Part shown: piece by piece, positions 11,723-24,500 of the stretch | How positions within the stretch are numbered: position 1 is the stretch's first letter | How the letters are laid out: every line of letters starts with the position of its first letter | Assembly (NCBI GenBank): GCA_024349245.1 | Contig: JALDNG010000008.1 | Location: forward strand, 3,173,501-3,237,500 | Direction: 5' to 3' | Origin: Neodontobutis hainanensis | Lineage: Eukaryota; Chordata; Actinopteri; Gobiiformes; Odontobutidae | Length of the DNA: 64,000 bases | The notes under the pieces: model-generated | What the model was told of the DNA's origin: nothing | Seen by the model: only the letters and a program-made list of their open reading frames with translations | Databases searched by the model: none | Program-made: the position numbers and the translations under genes

Positions 11723-13044
11723 GCACTTTCAACCAGCAGCTTCTCTTTTTTTTTTTTTTTTTTTTCTACGTGTGCTCTCAGGTGTTTTTTTTACCTCTGT
11801 TTTTAAGTCTCAAATCTACAGCTTTTAATAATTATGAAATGTGGTGTGTGCTTTGTATAGAATTAATGTAATTAATTATGACTAAATATAAGCCCTTGTG
11901 TTTTTTTTCTGTTTTTTTTTTTTTATATATGTTGATAGAAGTATTGAAATTAAGCATGGGCTGTTTTTAATATGTATAGAAAATTAAACTTAAAAAAAAA
12001 AAAAAATTGTTGTGTTTTTGTGTGTTTTATTAGCTTATATATCCACATTGTGAGTGTATCTGCTAAAAGTTATATTTATTCATAGTGCTTTTTAAAAATT
12101 ATTTAAAATAAAAGTGATGCATGCATAAGCAACAAGCAAATACAAAAGACGCTAAATGTGAGAAAAACCTTAACAAAGCGCTACAGTGTTTTTTTCCGGT
12201 GTTTGCACATGGTGTACCCTGGGACAGATGATGTTGCAGGTGACAAATTAATGAACTGAGGTGTTCATGTACACGGCCTCATGGGAGCAGTGTGAAACAA
12301 GCTGAGACCTGCATCACACTGTTGCCAAAAGAATGAGCAGAGACGCAAAGCTCATGTTCACTAATGCCACAAGTTTTTATAGTGCATCTTTAATTTATTT
12401 TACAAATTGTGTCAAAAAACAAATCACAAAAAGGCAGTAAAAATGATACAGTAGAGATAGACATGATGAGCCTTGTATAAATTAAAGCATTGTAGATATA
12501 TTTATCACTATGTTTATTTATTATCAGTGCCGGCCTACTATTACTAACTTAATCTTTAGAGTAAACTGGAGTTATTGTTCTCTGTTATTAAAAGTGCTTT
12601 TACGCTTAATTTGTAAAGAAGGTGTAAATTATAGCAGTCAAAGTTTGTTAATTCTATTTAAAACTATATCTTGGCTCAAACTTGAATCAGTTATTTGCTG
12701 AATTTACTTTTATACTGAACCCTGCAGGGTTCTTGATAAATGCCTTTATAACAAGGTTCTGTAACAAATCTGTTTTAGCGTTCCAAGCCACAGTTTCGAA
12801 GAACTACAGTTTACATTTCAAAGTGCTGGTTACAATGAGGCTTTGCTCTAACAAGCTCACTACATGAAAGGTTCAAAGGAATAAAAGTCCTCTGGGAGCT
12901 GAGACAAAAACCTGCCTTCAGGCTACTGTTTTGTTTTTTAGACCAAAGCATTTCCTCGTCTCACTACACATTTTATGCTGTAGCTGTGGCAAAGTAAACA
13001 TATGAGGCAAGTCATAGATTTACCCAAAAGCCTGCTGTCTCTTG
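11723..13044. other. Convergent 3' UTRs of rrm1 and trpc2
   Basis: The region holds the rrm1 3' UTR with an ATTAAA at 11983-11988 followed by an A-run, and an AATAAA at 12107-12112. The remainder up to the trpc2 stop is AT-rich and without recognisable exons. The trpc2 3' UTR, read leftward, must end somewhere here. Confidence 0.5.
11983..11988 (+). terminator. rrm1 poly(A) signal (ATTAAA)
   Basis: ATTAAA, the commonest variant signal, lies 260 bases after the rrm1 stop, with an A-run starting a few bases later. A canonical AATAAA at 12107-12112 could serve as a second site. Confidence 0.5.
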
Positions 13045-16000
13045 CTAACTTGATCCACACAACCCCTCCCCTTCCTGTGACCCAAAGCCTGTGTCCTGAG
13101 AGCTGCTGCTTTCTGTTGGAGACGAGGCTCCTTTCTTTGCTCCAGGTTTGACGTCAGTCTCCTTGGCACTATTTTTCTCTGGGATGTTATTTTCAAACTT
13201 CCTCCCCTTCATCCATCTTGGCTCTGTTTTATGGGTTTGGGGATCAATGTCGACAAACCTGTTTACAAGTTGTTTTGAGTCCGTCTCTGGTTTGTTTTCC
13301 TCTGTTTGATTATCACCTTCTTCTGTGACTGTTTTTCCACTGCTCATTTCTTTCTCTTCTTCCTTGCTGTACCCAGCTTTGACCATGTGACTTATTTCTG
13401 CTGCCATCCCCTCCTTTGCCTCATTGTCAGTATTTACATTTTCCTCCTTATGTTCTTGAGCTCTGCCTTCCTCCATCTTCACCATGTCACAATCTGTTTC
13501 CTTTGAATGCTTCGATTCATTTACCTTAATGCATCCTGTGTGTGATTCATCTTTTTCTTTCTTTATGTCTCCATTGTCAAAGTGCACCACCGCTTTAAGA
13601 GATGCATTCTTATCGTCTTGCCCGCTATTAAATCCTCTGAAGTTGTTTTTGGCACCGATTATATATTTTCCGAGGAAAGATGAGTCATTCTTTAAAGATG
13701 CATCGCTGATGCCGTGTCTCTTATCAATAAGGAGATGATGCATATCATTGTTTAACCTGCCCACGGCTTTGCTTAGCTCAGTGATACGATTACCAATGTC
13801 TGTAAAAGAAAACAACACAACATTCATGTCAGCTTTTACAATATAAAGTTACAAACCAGGCCTAATACTGCTTAAACATTGTGACATATGGCTGTTGTTA
13901 CCTTTCCTCTTGGTCTCCTCGAACTCCCTTCGTGCTGACTCAATATATCGTTGCACCAGAGCTACGATCACCTGCTGCCTGTAAGATATCTGGCCATCGT
14001 CCGAGCCATTCTCATTGGACTAAACATATGACACATGACACAGAATGTAAGATACAAATTTAAGTATCATACAGTGCGGTATCAGGTGCAAACGTTCACA
14101 TACCATCGAGGTTACTGGGGGGTACGTGCTCTGGGAATTACATGTGCAGCAGCAGCAGATTCGCCTGAAGAGTCCTCTGAAACAAAACCCCCTGATGATT
14201 GAATTAAAAGTGTTTGGTTTGCAGGATTCAGTTGTTTATCAGCTTACCTAATGATATAGAAGGCAGCTTTTGGTGAAGGGATGATGTTGAAGGGAACAGG
14301 CATAGTGAGACCCTCTCTGAAGTAGCTGAGGTACAGCTTTGACCTGGCAAACTTCCACTCCACATCAGCATCGTCCTGAAGCGAGTGTTCACAGGTCAGT
14401 GCCCTCTTTATTTTAAATAGAAGCAAGAAACAAAGCAAACAGTAAACACCTTTACCTCGATTTTCTGGAAGGAGTTGGTGATCATGGCAATGAGCATGTT
14501 GAGAAGCACAATGACGATGACGAGGGTGAAGATACCATATAAAATCCTTCCAACAAACTCTGCTAACACAAACTCCGGCATGTCCACATAATCTTGGTTG
14601 GCAACACCAAACATGGTCCAAAAAAGGAAGCGGAATGTCTCATTAAACCTGCAAAGTATAGTTTTAGGATAAAAATCAGTAATCTTAATCGTAATTCTTT
14701 GTTTATTTTTTTTAAGCTTTTATTTTACCATAATCAGGAGTACTATACTCTTTGCCTTGCTTTTCAAAACAATACTTGAGTTTAGTTTAAAATTACATTG
14801 GAAATCACAGAGAATGGTTTGTGCTCAGATGACTTTATGACTGACCTGTAAATTGTAAAAGCCCTGTTTATTGTTACCTGCCCAGATGTGGAGAGATGAC
14901 ATAAGGAACATATATGTTGTTGATGCCACAGAGAAATGCCGTTCCAATGATCATTAGTATGAACATAAACCTGAATAGAAAGAGATCCGTTCATTTTCTG
15001 CTTGCATAACTGTATTATAATGTACTAGGTAGTTTTATTACCTCATCATGTCATCAATCATTTTGCCAATCGAGATCTGCAGAGTTCCCAGAGACTCGTG
15101 GGCGGGCAGGATGTATGCCAGCCGTGTGAAGCTGAGCATGCTGGTCACTGCGAAAAGCACCTCCGCAATCAGCTGGGGGTCCTCCTGATGCCAGTCGCTT
15201 CGCACTGCAAAAGGTTTTTACAGCGAGAAATGAGCCTAAAACCAAAACCAAGTCCATTATTACAGAAAACATCAAGTTACCGGTTTGAGTGAAGTAGACA
15301 CAGTCGTCTGTCTGGCTGTAGTCAAGACAAAGTAAGTAGCCTTTGAGCATAATGACGACCCGGAGTGCAAAAGAAGCCAGGTACATACTGAGCACTATCA
15401 TGTCCAGACAGTTCCACCAGTCCAGGAAGTAACTCCGGAGGCCCTCGATCCAAACCTCCTTACACTCATACCAGAAAAAGCCTGGCCAACACAGCACAAT
15501 GTAAATTTCTAAAAAAACATTGCTTATTTTTGATAATAATAGCAGAGGAAGAGATGACATACCCACCACCCACACCATGTGGAAAGAGCTGTGCAGAATG
15601 TTTTGCTGCCTGGAGGCAAATTTGTCTCGGTACATTTCCATGATTATAGACTCTCCGAGTAACGTGATGAGGAACCAGAGATAGGAGGCAGAGTGTAGGA
15701 GAAACTTGATGACTGGGATTCTAAGGAGCTTTCCCACCTGTTTAAACATAAGATTGGTTAAGGCCAAAACAAAAAGGTTTTTGGTGGGACACTAGTAAAA
15801 TTCATTTGATACAAAGAAGAGATACTGTAAATGCTGCTTTTATTTTTTTAAAGATGTCTGGATTTATGTTGTATTAACTCCCAAATTTGTTCAGGTGTGA
15901 TTGTCCAGGAGCTAAAGCAGAAATAGAATAATCCCTAGTCTGCTTGTCTTCTCTCAGTGTGATTCGTCATAGACCAAGTATGTTGTATTATTACACAGTC

Positions 16001-18245
16001 ATTAAAAACAAAACAAACAACTGAGGGGTGGCGCCTTGCGGGCTTGCATGAGAGCACTCCACATACTGGAACCTTAGGGGCCCAGACTAGAATCGGATTT
16101 CAGCTCAGGTTGGTTTCCTGTATCCATAACCACATTTTTCTGCTATAAAGCCCCAAAACATATCTTTAACAACTATGTCATTAAAGCACTTAAAGAAAGC
16201 CGAGATAGTATATATTTGTTTGACTTTCTCCATTAACCAGACTGAATGTAGTTCCTCTACGTCATAAACACACTTTAGACTTTGGTGCAATCCAGTAGAC
16301 GAGGCAGAGGAGTGGCATGGTAAAAAAAATCCCCACAGACACAAACAGTTTCCAGGCTGTCCTGCTCCCTCTCCAGCCTGACAGGTTCCCACACCAGATC
16401 GATGACAGCACCTGCTGGCAGATTGGATGGGCCACAAACTGCACACAAACAAACACTGTGAGCAAAGGGGTAATTATTTCTGACATCTAAATGGTCTCAA
16501 TCTGACAACAGCTACCTGTTTCTGGTTATAGTTGACAGCGAGACGCAGGCGTGACAGGTTGGGTATTCCCTCCTCAAAGGCCTGCTCATCCAAAGCGTCC
16601 TGGCTCTCGTCTCCGCAGCTGTTCAAGATGGTGGTCACCTCACTCTGGTTGCGACACATCCCGAGTAATTCCACAGCAAACTCTTGGCAAAGCTGCTCCA
16701 AACCGAGGTACTGAGGCTGGATGAGAAAGAGTCATTAAACCACTGGTAATTTGAAGTGTAATTGTGTTAGCTGTGAATATTGGCGGACCTTGAACTCTGG
16801 CTCTTTCTGGGAGAGCATACGCAGCTCCTTGCTCAGGCTGAAGGCACTGAGCATGGCGTCGTCCGAGGTGATGGAAAGGTAGGCTCGGCTGGCAATGCCA
16901 CGATACGTGTTGATGCGGGACAAAGAGAACTTGAGGAGGTCATACTGGCGGCCGTTGCGACACTCCAGACAGACACAAGATATTTTGTGAGGCCATGGGA
17001 TAACGTGGCCCTTTTGCGTGAGCACCGTCACTATATCATACAGGTCTTTCTGGCAGGCCAAGGTCAGAGGGGTGACACCAGGGGCAAACTGAGAGTTGTC
17101 AATAGAGCGGTCAAAAATGGCTTGGGAGAAGGAGCGCACATCCATCTTGTTGCCCTTCTCCTGATCCAGGCGGTCTAAAAGGCGCTTTACCACTCTGGGC
17201 TGGTTGGTGTCCACGGCAACAAGGAGTGCCTCGTGAATCTGTCGGAAGTCAAACTTGACCCCATGCAAGAGGACATCCATGGCGTCCTCATTGCCCAGGC
17301 GGATGGACAGGTTCAAGGCCTCCCTCCAGAGCCGGTCCTCAGATTCGTCCAGCTGCCGGATGATGCCATCCCCCGTCTTCAGGAGGCCAGACACCAGCTC
17401 AATCTTCCCCTCCTGAATTGCACTGAGCAGCTCTGGAGGGAAGCGCATCTTCTTGTTCATGATCTCGCGCCATTGCTCTGGCTAGAAGGTCAAATACATA
17501 AAAAGTCAAAAAAATTATAAATAACTTTTTGAGATTTGAATGAAAAGCCAAGACTAAATAATAGTTTTCTCTATTTTCAGTCAAAAAAAAAAAGTCATAT
17601 TTTTTAAACAAAACTTATTTTGGCTGAACGGGTGTAGGCTAAAGTCCAAACTTGTTACGCCTACCCCTTTAACCTGGAAAATAAAAAAAAACTAAAACTC
17701 CATACAACAATACAACAAACAAAACAAACACAACCAGCCATAAATATTAGAAAAACAGATGGCATTCTTACCATTTTAATTATCATTAATTAATTTTCAT
17801 TATTTTCACTATAGTTATTTTAAGTCAAATTATGAGTCATCATTTAAATAATTTTAATTAATATTATTGGTTATATTTTGGATTTGTTATTACATTTGTG
17901 TGTATTTTTTAAAGATATGAATTTTATATAGTTTTTTACATTTTGGTAAAGTTTAAATAAAGTATACAATTGTCCAGTCCGTTACACAAACTCGTGCCAC
18001 TCCTGACACAGTGCCTCTTTAATGTGGACCGAGCACCAAAGACACTCTCCTCAGATTATACCCCACTTCTTGATTAATAAAGTTTATTTGAATGCGTTGG
18101 TTGTTTTTAGTTTTATACATTTTTTTTAATTTGACTATATCTTTAAGTCAAACATAAATACAATAACCTGGCAGTTTTTCTTACTTTACTGCACAGGAGT
18201 AAAGAAGAAAAAGTATAAAGTAAAACTTACCGTGAGGTCCTCCAT
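13045..18245 (-). CDS. trpc2: Transient receptor potential channel C2
   Basis: Thirteen minus-strand exons sum to 990 codons: 18231-18245, 16789-17481, 16516-16716, 16274-16438, 15563-15737, 15281-15481, 15042-15204, 14878-14970, 14456-14648, 14248-14375, 14104-14176, 13902-14019, 13045-13799. The large second exon encodes ankyrin repeats (RFPPELLSAIQEGKIELVSG; TPLTLACQKDLYDIVTVL). It leads into the TRPC linker (EPEFK...), six membrane segments, the pore stretch FRFLFWTMFGVANQDYVDMP, S6 with LLNMLIAMITNSFQ, and the TRP box EWKFARSKLYLSYF. TRPC2 is a diacylglycerol-gated cation channel of pheromone-sensing neurons (vomeronasal, or fish microvillous olfactory cells) and is a pseudogene in humans. 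This copy is intact. The 13045-13799 exon adds a roughly 250-residue, Lys/Glu-rich, low-complexity tail. A second teleost paralogue may exist, so the a/b suffix is left open. Confidence 0.95.
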
Positions 18246-19055
18246 TCCTTCGAATGAAAAAATCCACAATTTTTAGTGATACTCCTCAAGGAAAAGTTTG
18301 ATTACATTCTTCAAAGAGGTGAAATTAATTCATCAGCTATTCTCAGACGTTCCTGACAGATTATGAGAGGATGACACAAGCAAATCCAATGAGAGAACAA
18401 GTGATCACTTTAGTGTCCTGTGATAATGTGCTACAGTGGACTACATGGAATCTGTACACACAAGCTCAAAAACACATTTCAAGTCCCCATAGGGCAAGGC
18501 CAATTAAAATGTAACCAGGTCAAAGTGTGTCATGCTCGGCTGGGCCCATACCATACTGTTTCTTCAATCAGCAGGAATTAAGTGCACTCTCCCCATTGGA
18601 AACAGTGGCTTGGGATAATTTAGTTGGCTGTTACTGAACAGGCAGCAGCTGTCATCTTTTCCCAGAGGAGCGTGAAGCTTTCCTAGCACAGACAAAAAAA
18701 GGGGAAGCACTATTTTACTGTTTCACTATTTAGCAACAGGATACACATGTTTCATATTGTAATATACATATTTTTTATATCTATTAATTGTAATTTTAAT
18801 ATTTAATGTGCACAAAAGCCCATTAGCTTTAAAGCAAAAAAAAAAAAAAAAAAAGACAAATGACACTTTTTAGACACTTTTTTATGATACAAATGGTTTA
18901 TCATGTGTATCATATTTGCAACTCGATTTTCTGAGACGAGATCAATACTTTCCGGAACAACCTGTTGTATACAACCTGATACGTGTATTCTGCCATCTAG
19001 TGGATTAACATTACACTGCAGGCAGTGGAAGGGCTTTTTTGGGGGTCTTTTCAAA
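18246..19055. other. trpc2 upstream region
   Basis: This stretch holds the short first coding exon's upstream sequence (5' UTR and promoter of trpc2) and a poly(A) tract at about 18837-18854. No other gene was recognised. Confidence 0.45.
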
Positions 19056-20531
19056 ATGGCCGCTGTCATTGATCCTTCCACTTTTGGCAGAAAAACCTTT
19101 GCTAATTTTCAAGAAGTTACGGTAAGAACAATGGGTAAGAATAACATTTATTTTGTAACTCATTTTTAAAAACAAAGCTTTTCTCTATTGAAACAATACA
19201 TAATTACTCAACAATTCATACTTATATTATATTTAAATCGGGTTAAAAATGTGTGTATCAAATTTGATACTCCAGGTATACAAGGTGCTTTATTGCTGAA
19301 CAGTAATGTCCTATTTTTGTGATGTAATCGACATCATGACTATCATAATACAAACAAACTATTTTGATGATTTATTTAATCTAAATAATGATTGAAATGT
19401 CACCTTAAAATTAAAAAATTAGGGTATTTTCACAATAGCCATTCCTCTGAAAGCTTAATCGCCATGCTATATTGACCAATTTGTTATGTGTATTTTTAGA
19501 TGTCAAAATGACTAGGGGAAGATGAGAGAATAAGAAAGTACATAGAAAATGTCATCAACATGATAATGGATGGCAATTCAAGTGACATAGAGCAGTTAGG
19601 GGAAGATGATGAGGAAGATGAGGAGGAATGGACCCCTCAGGCTATGCATGATGATGGACGTTCAGATTGTGAGGAAGAAGACTATCGCGATCAAACTGTA
19701 GCCCAGACAAGCAGAGAAGTTGAGGTCCAAAACAACAAGTCAGGACATAGTCAGAAAGGAGTCAGTGAAGGGCAATGTGAAAAGAAAAGAATACAGATGG
19801 AGAAAAATTCAATCTCCATCTGTGAACTTCCTTGCATGTGTTGAGAAAAGCACAGAGGACAGGTGTGACTGGACACCATACATGTATTTCAAACAGTTTG
19901 ATGAAACGCTACAGCAAACTGCAGAACAAAATAACCTGTACAGTGTACAAAAATAGGGCAACTCAGTAAACACAACTGCCAAAGAGAAAGAGCAGGTTCT
20001 AGGCATGTATATGTATATGGGGTTAGTACAGATGCCCAGTGTGAGCGCCTACTGCAGTTTGTGGTGCGACGTCTCGAGATCGGTTTCTAAAATTGCTGAC
20101 AATGATTCACTTGCAGGACAACCTAAGCGTGTCTGATGATGCAAAGAAAGATAAATTGTGGAAGCCCAGGCCATGGTCACAAAAACTGCAAGAACAGTTT
20201 CTCTGCAGGCCTCCTGAATAATGCCATGCAGTTAATGAAATTAACTGGGTGCCATTCAAGGAAAAATCTCATCTATGTGTCTACATGCCTGGAACGCCTC
20301 ACAAATGGGGTTTTAAAGATGTGGGGACGTGCTGGAAAAAGTGGCTTTCTTTATGACTTTGATGTTTGTCAAGGTTCACAAACTCCAGACAGAGAAAAGT
20401 CAGAAGTTGGTGTTACAGGAGAAGTTGTGGTGAAAATGACATCAAGACTTTCAGCAGAAACAAACCTCAAGGTTTTTGCAGACAACTCCCCTGGTACAAA
20501 TGCTAAAATAGAGAGGCACAATTTGGATTAA
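19056..20531 (+). pseudogene. Decayed piggyBac-family transposase
   Basis: An apparent first exon, 19056-19121, encodes MAAVIDPSTFGRKTFANFQE and ends in a GTAAGA donor. A second exon from about 19500 continues in the same frame as MSK, an in-frame TGA, then LGEDERIRKYIENV and the acidic stretch SDIEQLGEDDEEDEEEWTP. Further on, in shifting frames, come WTPYMYFKQFDETLQQ, LGMYMYMGLVQMPSVSAYCS, PFKEKSHLCVYMP, PHKWGFK and GKSGFLYDFDV, which follow the order of PiggyBac/PGBD DDE transposases. Several frameshifts and stops and the loss of much of the catalytic core show it is dead. No clear terminal repeats were found. Confidence 0.75.
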
Positions 20532-21509
20532 CAAGATGAAACAGAACAATGTTTAACAGAAAAATGTTCTGAAATGTTCTATATAGTCTAAATGTTATGG
20601 GTAAAATGTTTTTTTTTTTCACCCAAAAATCTCAGAAACAAAATGATAGACATTTATTTTTTTCTTAAAATGTTTAATAAACATCTCAGTTCCAAAAAAA
20701 ATTAAAAATTTCTGGGTATTTTCTGATGTTTACAGGATTAAATGCTTTAGTGTAGCAGTTTCCTATTTAATCCAACAGTTTGTCAAAATCACAAAACAAC
20801 CAAGTGAAACTAAATCTAAACTAAAGTGATATGGAAAATAATACTGGAGTGATATATTTTCTTAAATGCCGCTTTATAAACTGTGACAAAAACATATTTA
20901 CGTCACTGCAAAACAGCACAATGGATTTGGAGAAGTATGAAATAGTGTGTAGTGATGGTTTTGGACAACAACCAATTTCCTACTAAGAAAAAAATTAAAT
21001 AAAAAAATCTCACTTTAGAAACACAATATTACACATAATAGTTAAAAACTAAATTCTCACAATATTTTAAATTAAAGTTACTTGTCAATCTAAAGCATAA
21101 ACTAAATGTTGTAAAATGCCACTGTAAAAATAAAAATAAACAGCTGGATGCAACAATGTACGGCTCCCTTTGCTAATATTTTGTCACAAAGTAACACTGG
21201 AAATGGTGCATCATGATTAAAACAGGACCATCCTAATAGTTAATATAAACTAGTCTTGTGTCCGATTCATGTCTTTTATACATTTAGTATAATCTTTTAA
21301 TAGCATCCACACACTCTTGAAACAGGGCCCAACACACTCCACTTCCAATTTCCTAAGGTTGAAAATCATTATTTTGGCAAAGTTAAAACATGAATAAGAT
21401 AATTGAGTCACCGATGCACATGTCAATCCAAAAATTAAATATAATCTAAAATTCTAATTGTACATGCTGGGACAAACAGTGCAGTCAGTGCAGTTCAGTG
21501 GGCATGGAA
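20532..21509. other. rb1 3' flank and probable 3' UTR
   Basis: AT-rich sequence downstream of the minus-strand rb1 stop. Reverse-strand AATAAA motifs occur, for example as TTTATT near 20652. No coding potential was recognised. The rb1 3' UTR probably occupies most of it and may run up to the piggyBac relic. Confidence 0.4.
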
Positions 21510-24500
21510 TTACTCTTTCTTTGATTCGGCATCCTCCTTCATCTTCTGCTCTTGCATACGACTTCGAGTGGAGCCTAAGAAAACAAAATAGTCAGTGAAT
21601 ATATAATACTGTTATATATTTATTGTGGCAATTAGAATGATTCTGGTTCTTAGAATTTTATTATCCAATTCAGCAAACCATCACATTTTCATTTAGTTCA
21701 GGTTCCCTTATTGCCTTGAAATTAAAAACACTCTTATAGACCCCTACAAGAAGTGAACAAGTCATGAGCCACGTCAAAAGTTTCTAAGAAGTCTCTATTT
21801 TTTACATTGGGATCAGAATCTATACCCCCCCCCCTATTATTCCTAGGTGGAATAATAGAGGTAAAATAGAAGTTAGAAGTGTAAAAGGACTTACTCATTT
21901 CTGCAAGTTTTTGTATCAGTCTGGTATCCCCACCAGATTTGCTGAAAAAAAAAAAAAAACATACAGCATTAAGACCCAAAAGACAACATTTTAAAACCAA
22001 AAGTTATATTAAATGTCTGTTGCCACAAACCTGCAATCAGCTTCATCTTGACCATCCACATCGAAACGTAACCTCTTCAGAGGCTTCGGACTGTGACCGA
22101 GATTCAGAGTCCTCTTACAGGAGCGATCACTGCTGTTCACCATCTGGTTGATCTTCTGGAAGCGGTTAGGCAACTGGACAAACAAGAAAATGAAGCTAGA
22201 AAATTCTAATTCCATTGTTCCTTTGTTTGTTAGACAAAGCTAAAATGAGATACACACCCCAAAGGATTCACCAATTGATACCAGCATTCTGTTAATACAA
22301 GCAAAGTGGAAATAAATACACAATAAATACTCTAGTTCATGTAACTTAAAATGTATTTGTCCAACCTGGAGCGTGGAGTCATTATACCAGGTGACATGCG
22401 TGGACTCTTCATTGGGGAGATGTACACGTTGTTGCTTCCTGGGACTCGTAGTGGTGAGTTGGGAAATTTATATGGGCTGCGTGGGATTTGTGGGATGGGC
22501 GAGAGGGTTGGAGGCTAGAGAAAAAGAAAAGCCAATATTAACTACTCTACAATAGGTGTTTTAAAAAAATCTGTTTCTGTCAGTGGCTCACCCTGGGAGA
22601 TGCATACTGTAGGATGTTTGCTTTGAGCTTCTGCATGAAGACTTGATTGTAGAAAACGATAATGGAGTCATAGTTTTCCTCTGTGATCAACACGTGCTTA
22701 AAAGTCTACCTCACAACAAAGAGTTATATTTAATACAAAATTAAAAGCAATAACCCCAAACAGCAGAAAATGTTGATTTAACACTGCATCACCTCCTGTT
22801 TAGTGTTGGGCATGCTCTTGTATGCGGTCACAATGGTCTTGAAACGCAGATCAACACTTTTCACTTTGGCGATGGCATACATGGCGGACATCATCAACTA
22901 CAAATTAATTAACATGTTGAGACAATGAAGAGGGGGGGGGACTGAAAGAAAGACTAAACAAAAGGTTTACCTGGTCAAGATGCCGGTCTCTCATGATCAT
23001 GTACTCATCCTGCAGAGTGTGCTGGAACAGAGTCCAGATAATGGGCTCCAGTTCCGGGTGAAAGGACAGCAGGTAGGAGCAGAGCATCTTCAGCCTGGTG
23101 TAGGCCAGACGGTATACTAGAGCAGCCATAACAAGATAGTTGAGCCATTTAAGTAAAAAATGATTGAAATACAGATTTTACTTGTTCTTTATTACTGATC
23201 CTACATTTTTTGTAGAACAGGCTAAGGGAGTTGGACTTGGCATGTCGTGGAGTTAGAGCAGGAGGTTGGTTTGGGGGCTGGGCGGTGGCCTGGGAGCTGG
23301 GTGTAACCGAGGACTCAGGGGGCAAGACACGAAGACCTGGGCGCAGAGGAGACAGATATCTGCAAAAACAAAATAAGAATAAAAACGTTGTTGGCTTAGC
23401 AACAAGAAATGTGTATTTAGATGGTTCTTAAGCAGAACAGGTTCTAAAGCAGCAGAAATGTTAGAATGTGAGTAGACAGGATGTATGACGTACAGGTCGG
23501 CCGCCGTGTGGTTGTGCTGCAGTGGTTGGTTATAGTTGGCTGGAGGCTCAACTTGTGCAGCTGCACCTGTCTCATGCTCCTGCTTTAACAAGTCAAACAG
23601 CGGGGAACCCTGAAGACACAAAACAAGAAATTAATTTCACTAAAAAGTTTGTAGAACAATTTACATTTGGATCACAACTAAAGCTGCACAATATATAGTA
23701 AGTTTAAAGCAGCAATGATGGCAATATCAACATTGCAATGAAGTTATTGAATCACTTTTTCACTTTTTGCAAGTCAAAATTATAACACTATTTAATCAAA
23801 CTGTGGTGTGACCAAATGTAATGTGAACCTCAGTAAAATTCACGTATTGCAAGTTAGGTCATTATCATAAAGTTATTGCCTTTTGGGTGATTCTCTGATA
23901 TTGTGCACAAAATTAAAAACGTATCATAACAAATAGAGGAAAAGCAGCCAGAAGGTTGTTTATTTGACTGATAAGATTTAATCTAAAGGTGAGAGCAAGT
24001 GATTACATTTTTTTTTATCAGTTCTGGGCAAAAAAACAAAACTTAAATCTGTGTTGTTGTTGTTGTTGTTAAGTTGTTTTGAAAGTCTGAGTGACAATAT
24101 ACAGTGCTAATGAATAGATTACTCATTCTGTAGACGCAACAGCCTTCCCATCTCTGTAAGATCTGAACTGATGATAGATATGCACTAGCGACACTAGTAC
24201 ACAATACATTTTCTCTAAACTCATTTTCTCTGTCACTCACTTCTCACATTTACTGATTGTGAACTCTGGAAATTCCAACAAAAATGTAAACTGAAAGTAC
24301 CTGAATAGCTTCCTGTCTAGAACAAAGCCCCGAGATGAGATCAGTGGAAGTGGTTGTGGTTTCCCTAGCGTTTAACTAGCAGCTACAGGTACAGGCTTGT
24401 TACATGTCATATTTGCCACACCCTGCTGTCGGCTTGCATATTTCAAAACCAAAACCGTATTTTAGTGTGTAACCACTCAGGATGTAGTCACAAAAATAAT

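Noticed and set aside
13306..13738. Plus-strand open frames opposite the last trpc2 exon
   Set aside because: They mirror the low-complexity Lys/Glu-rich trpc2 tail on the other strand and have no support of their own.
16780..17520. Plus-strand open frames opposite the trpc2 ankyrin exon
   Set aside because: They are antisense shadows of a well-conserved exon.
19560..19844. Independent acidic small protein gene
   Set aside because: The frame is the acidic N-terminal domain of the piggyBac relic, cut off by a frameshift.
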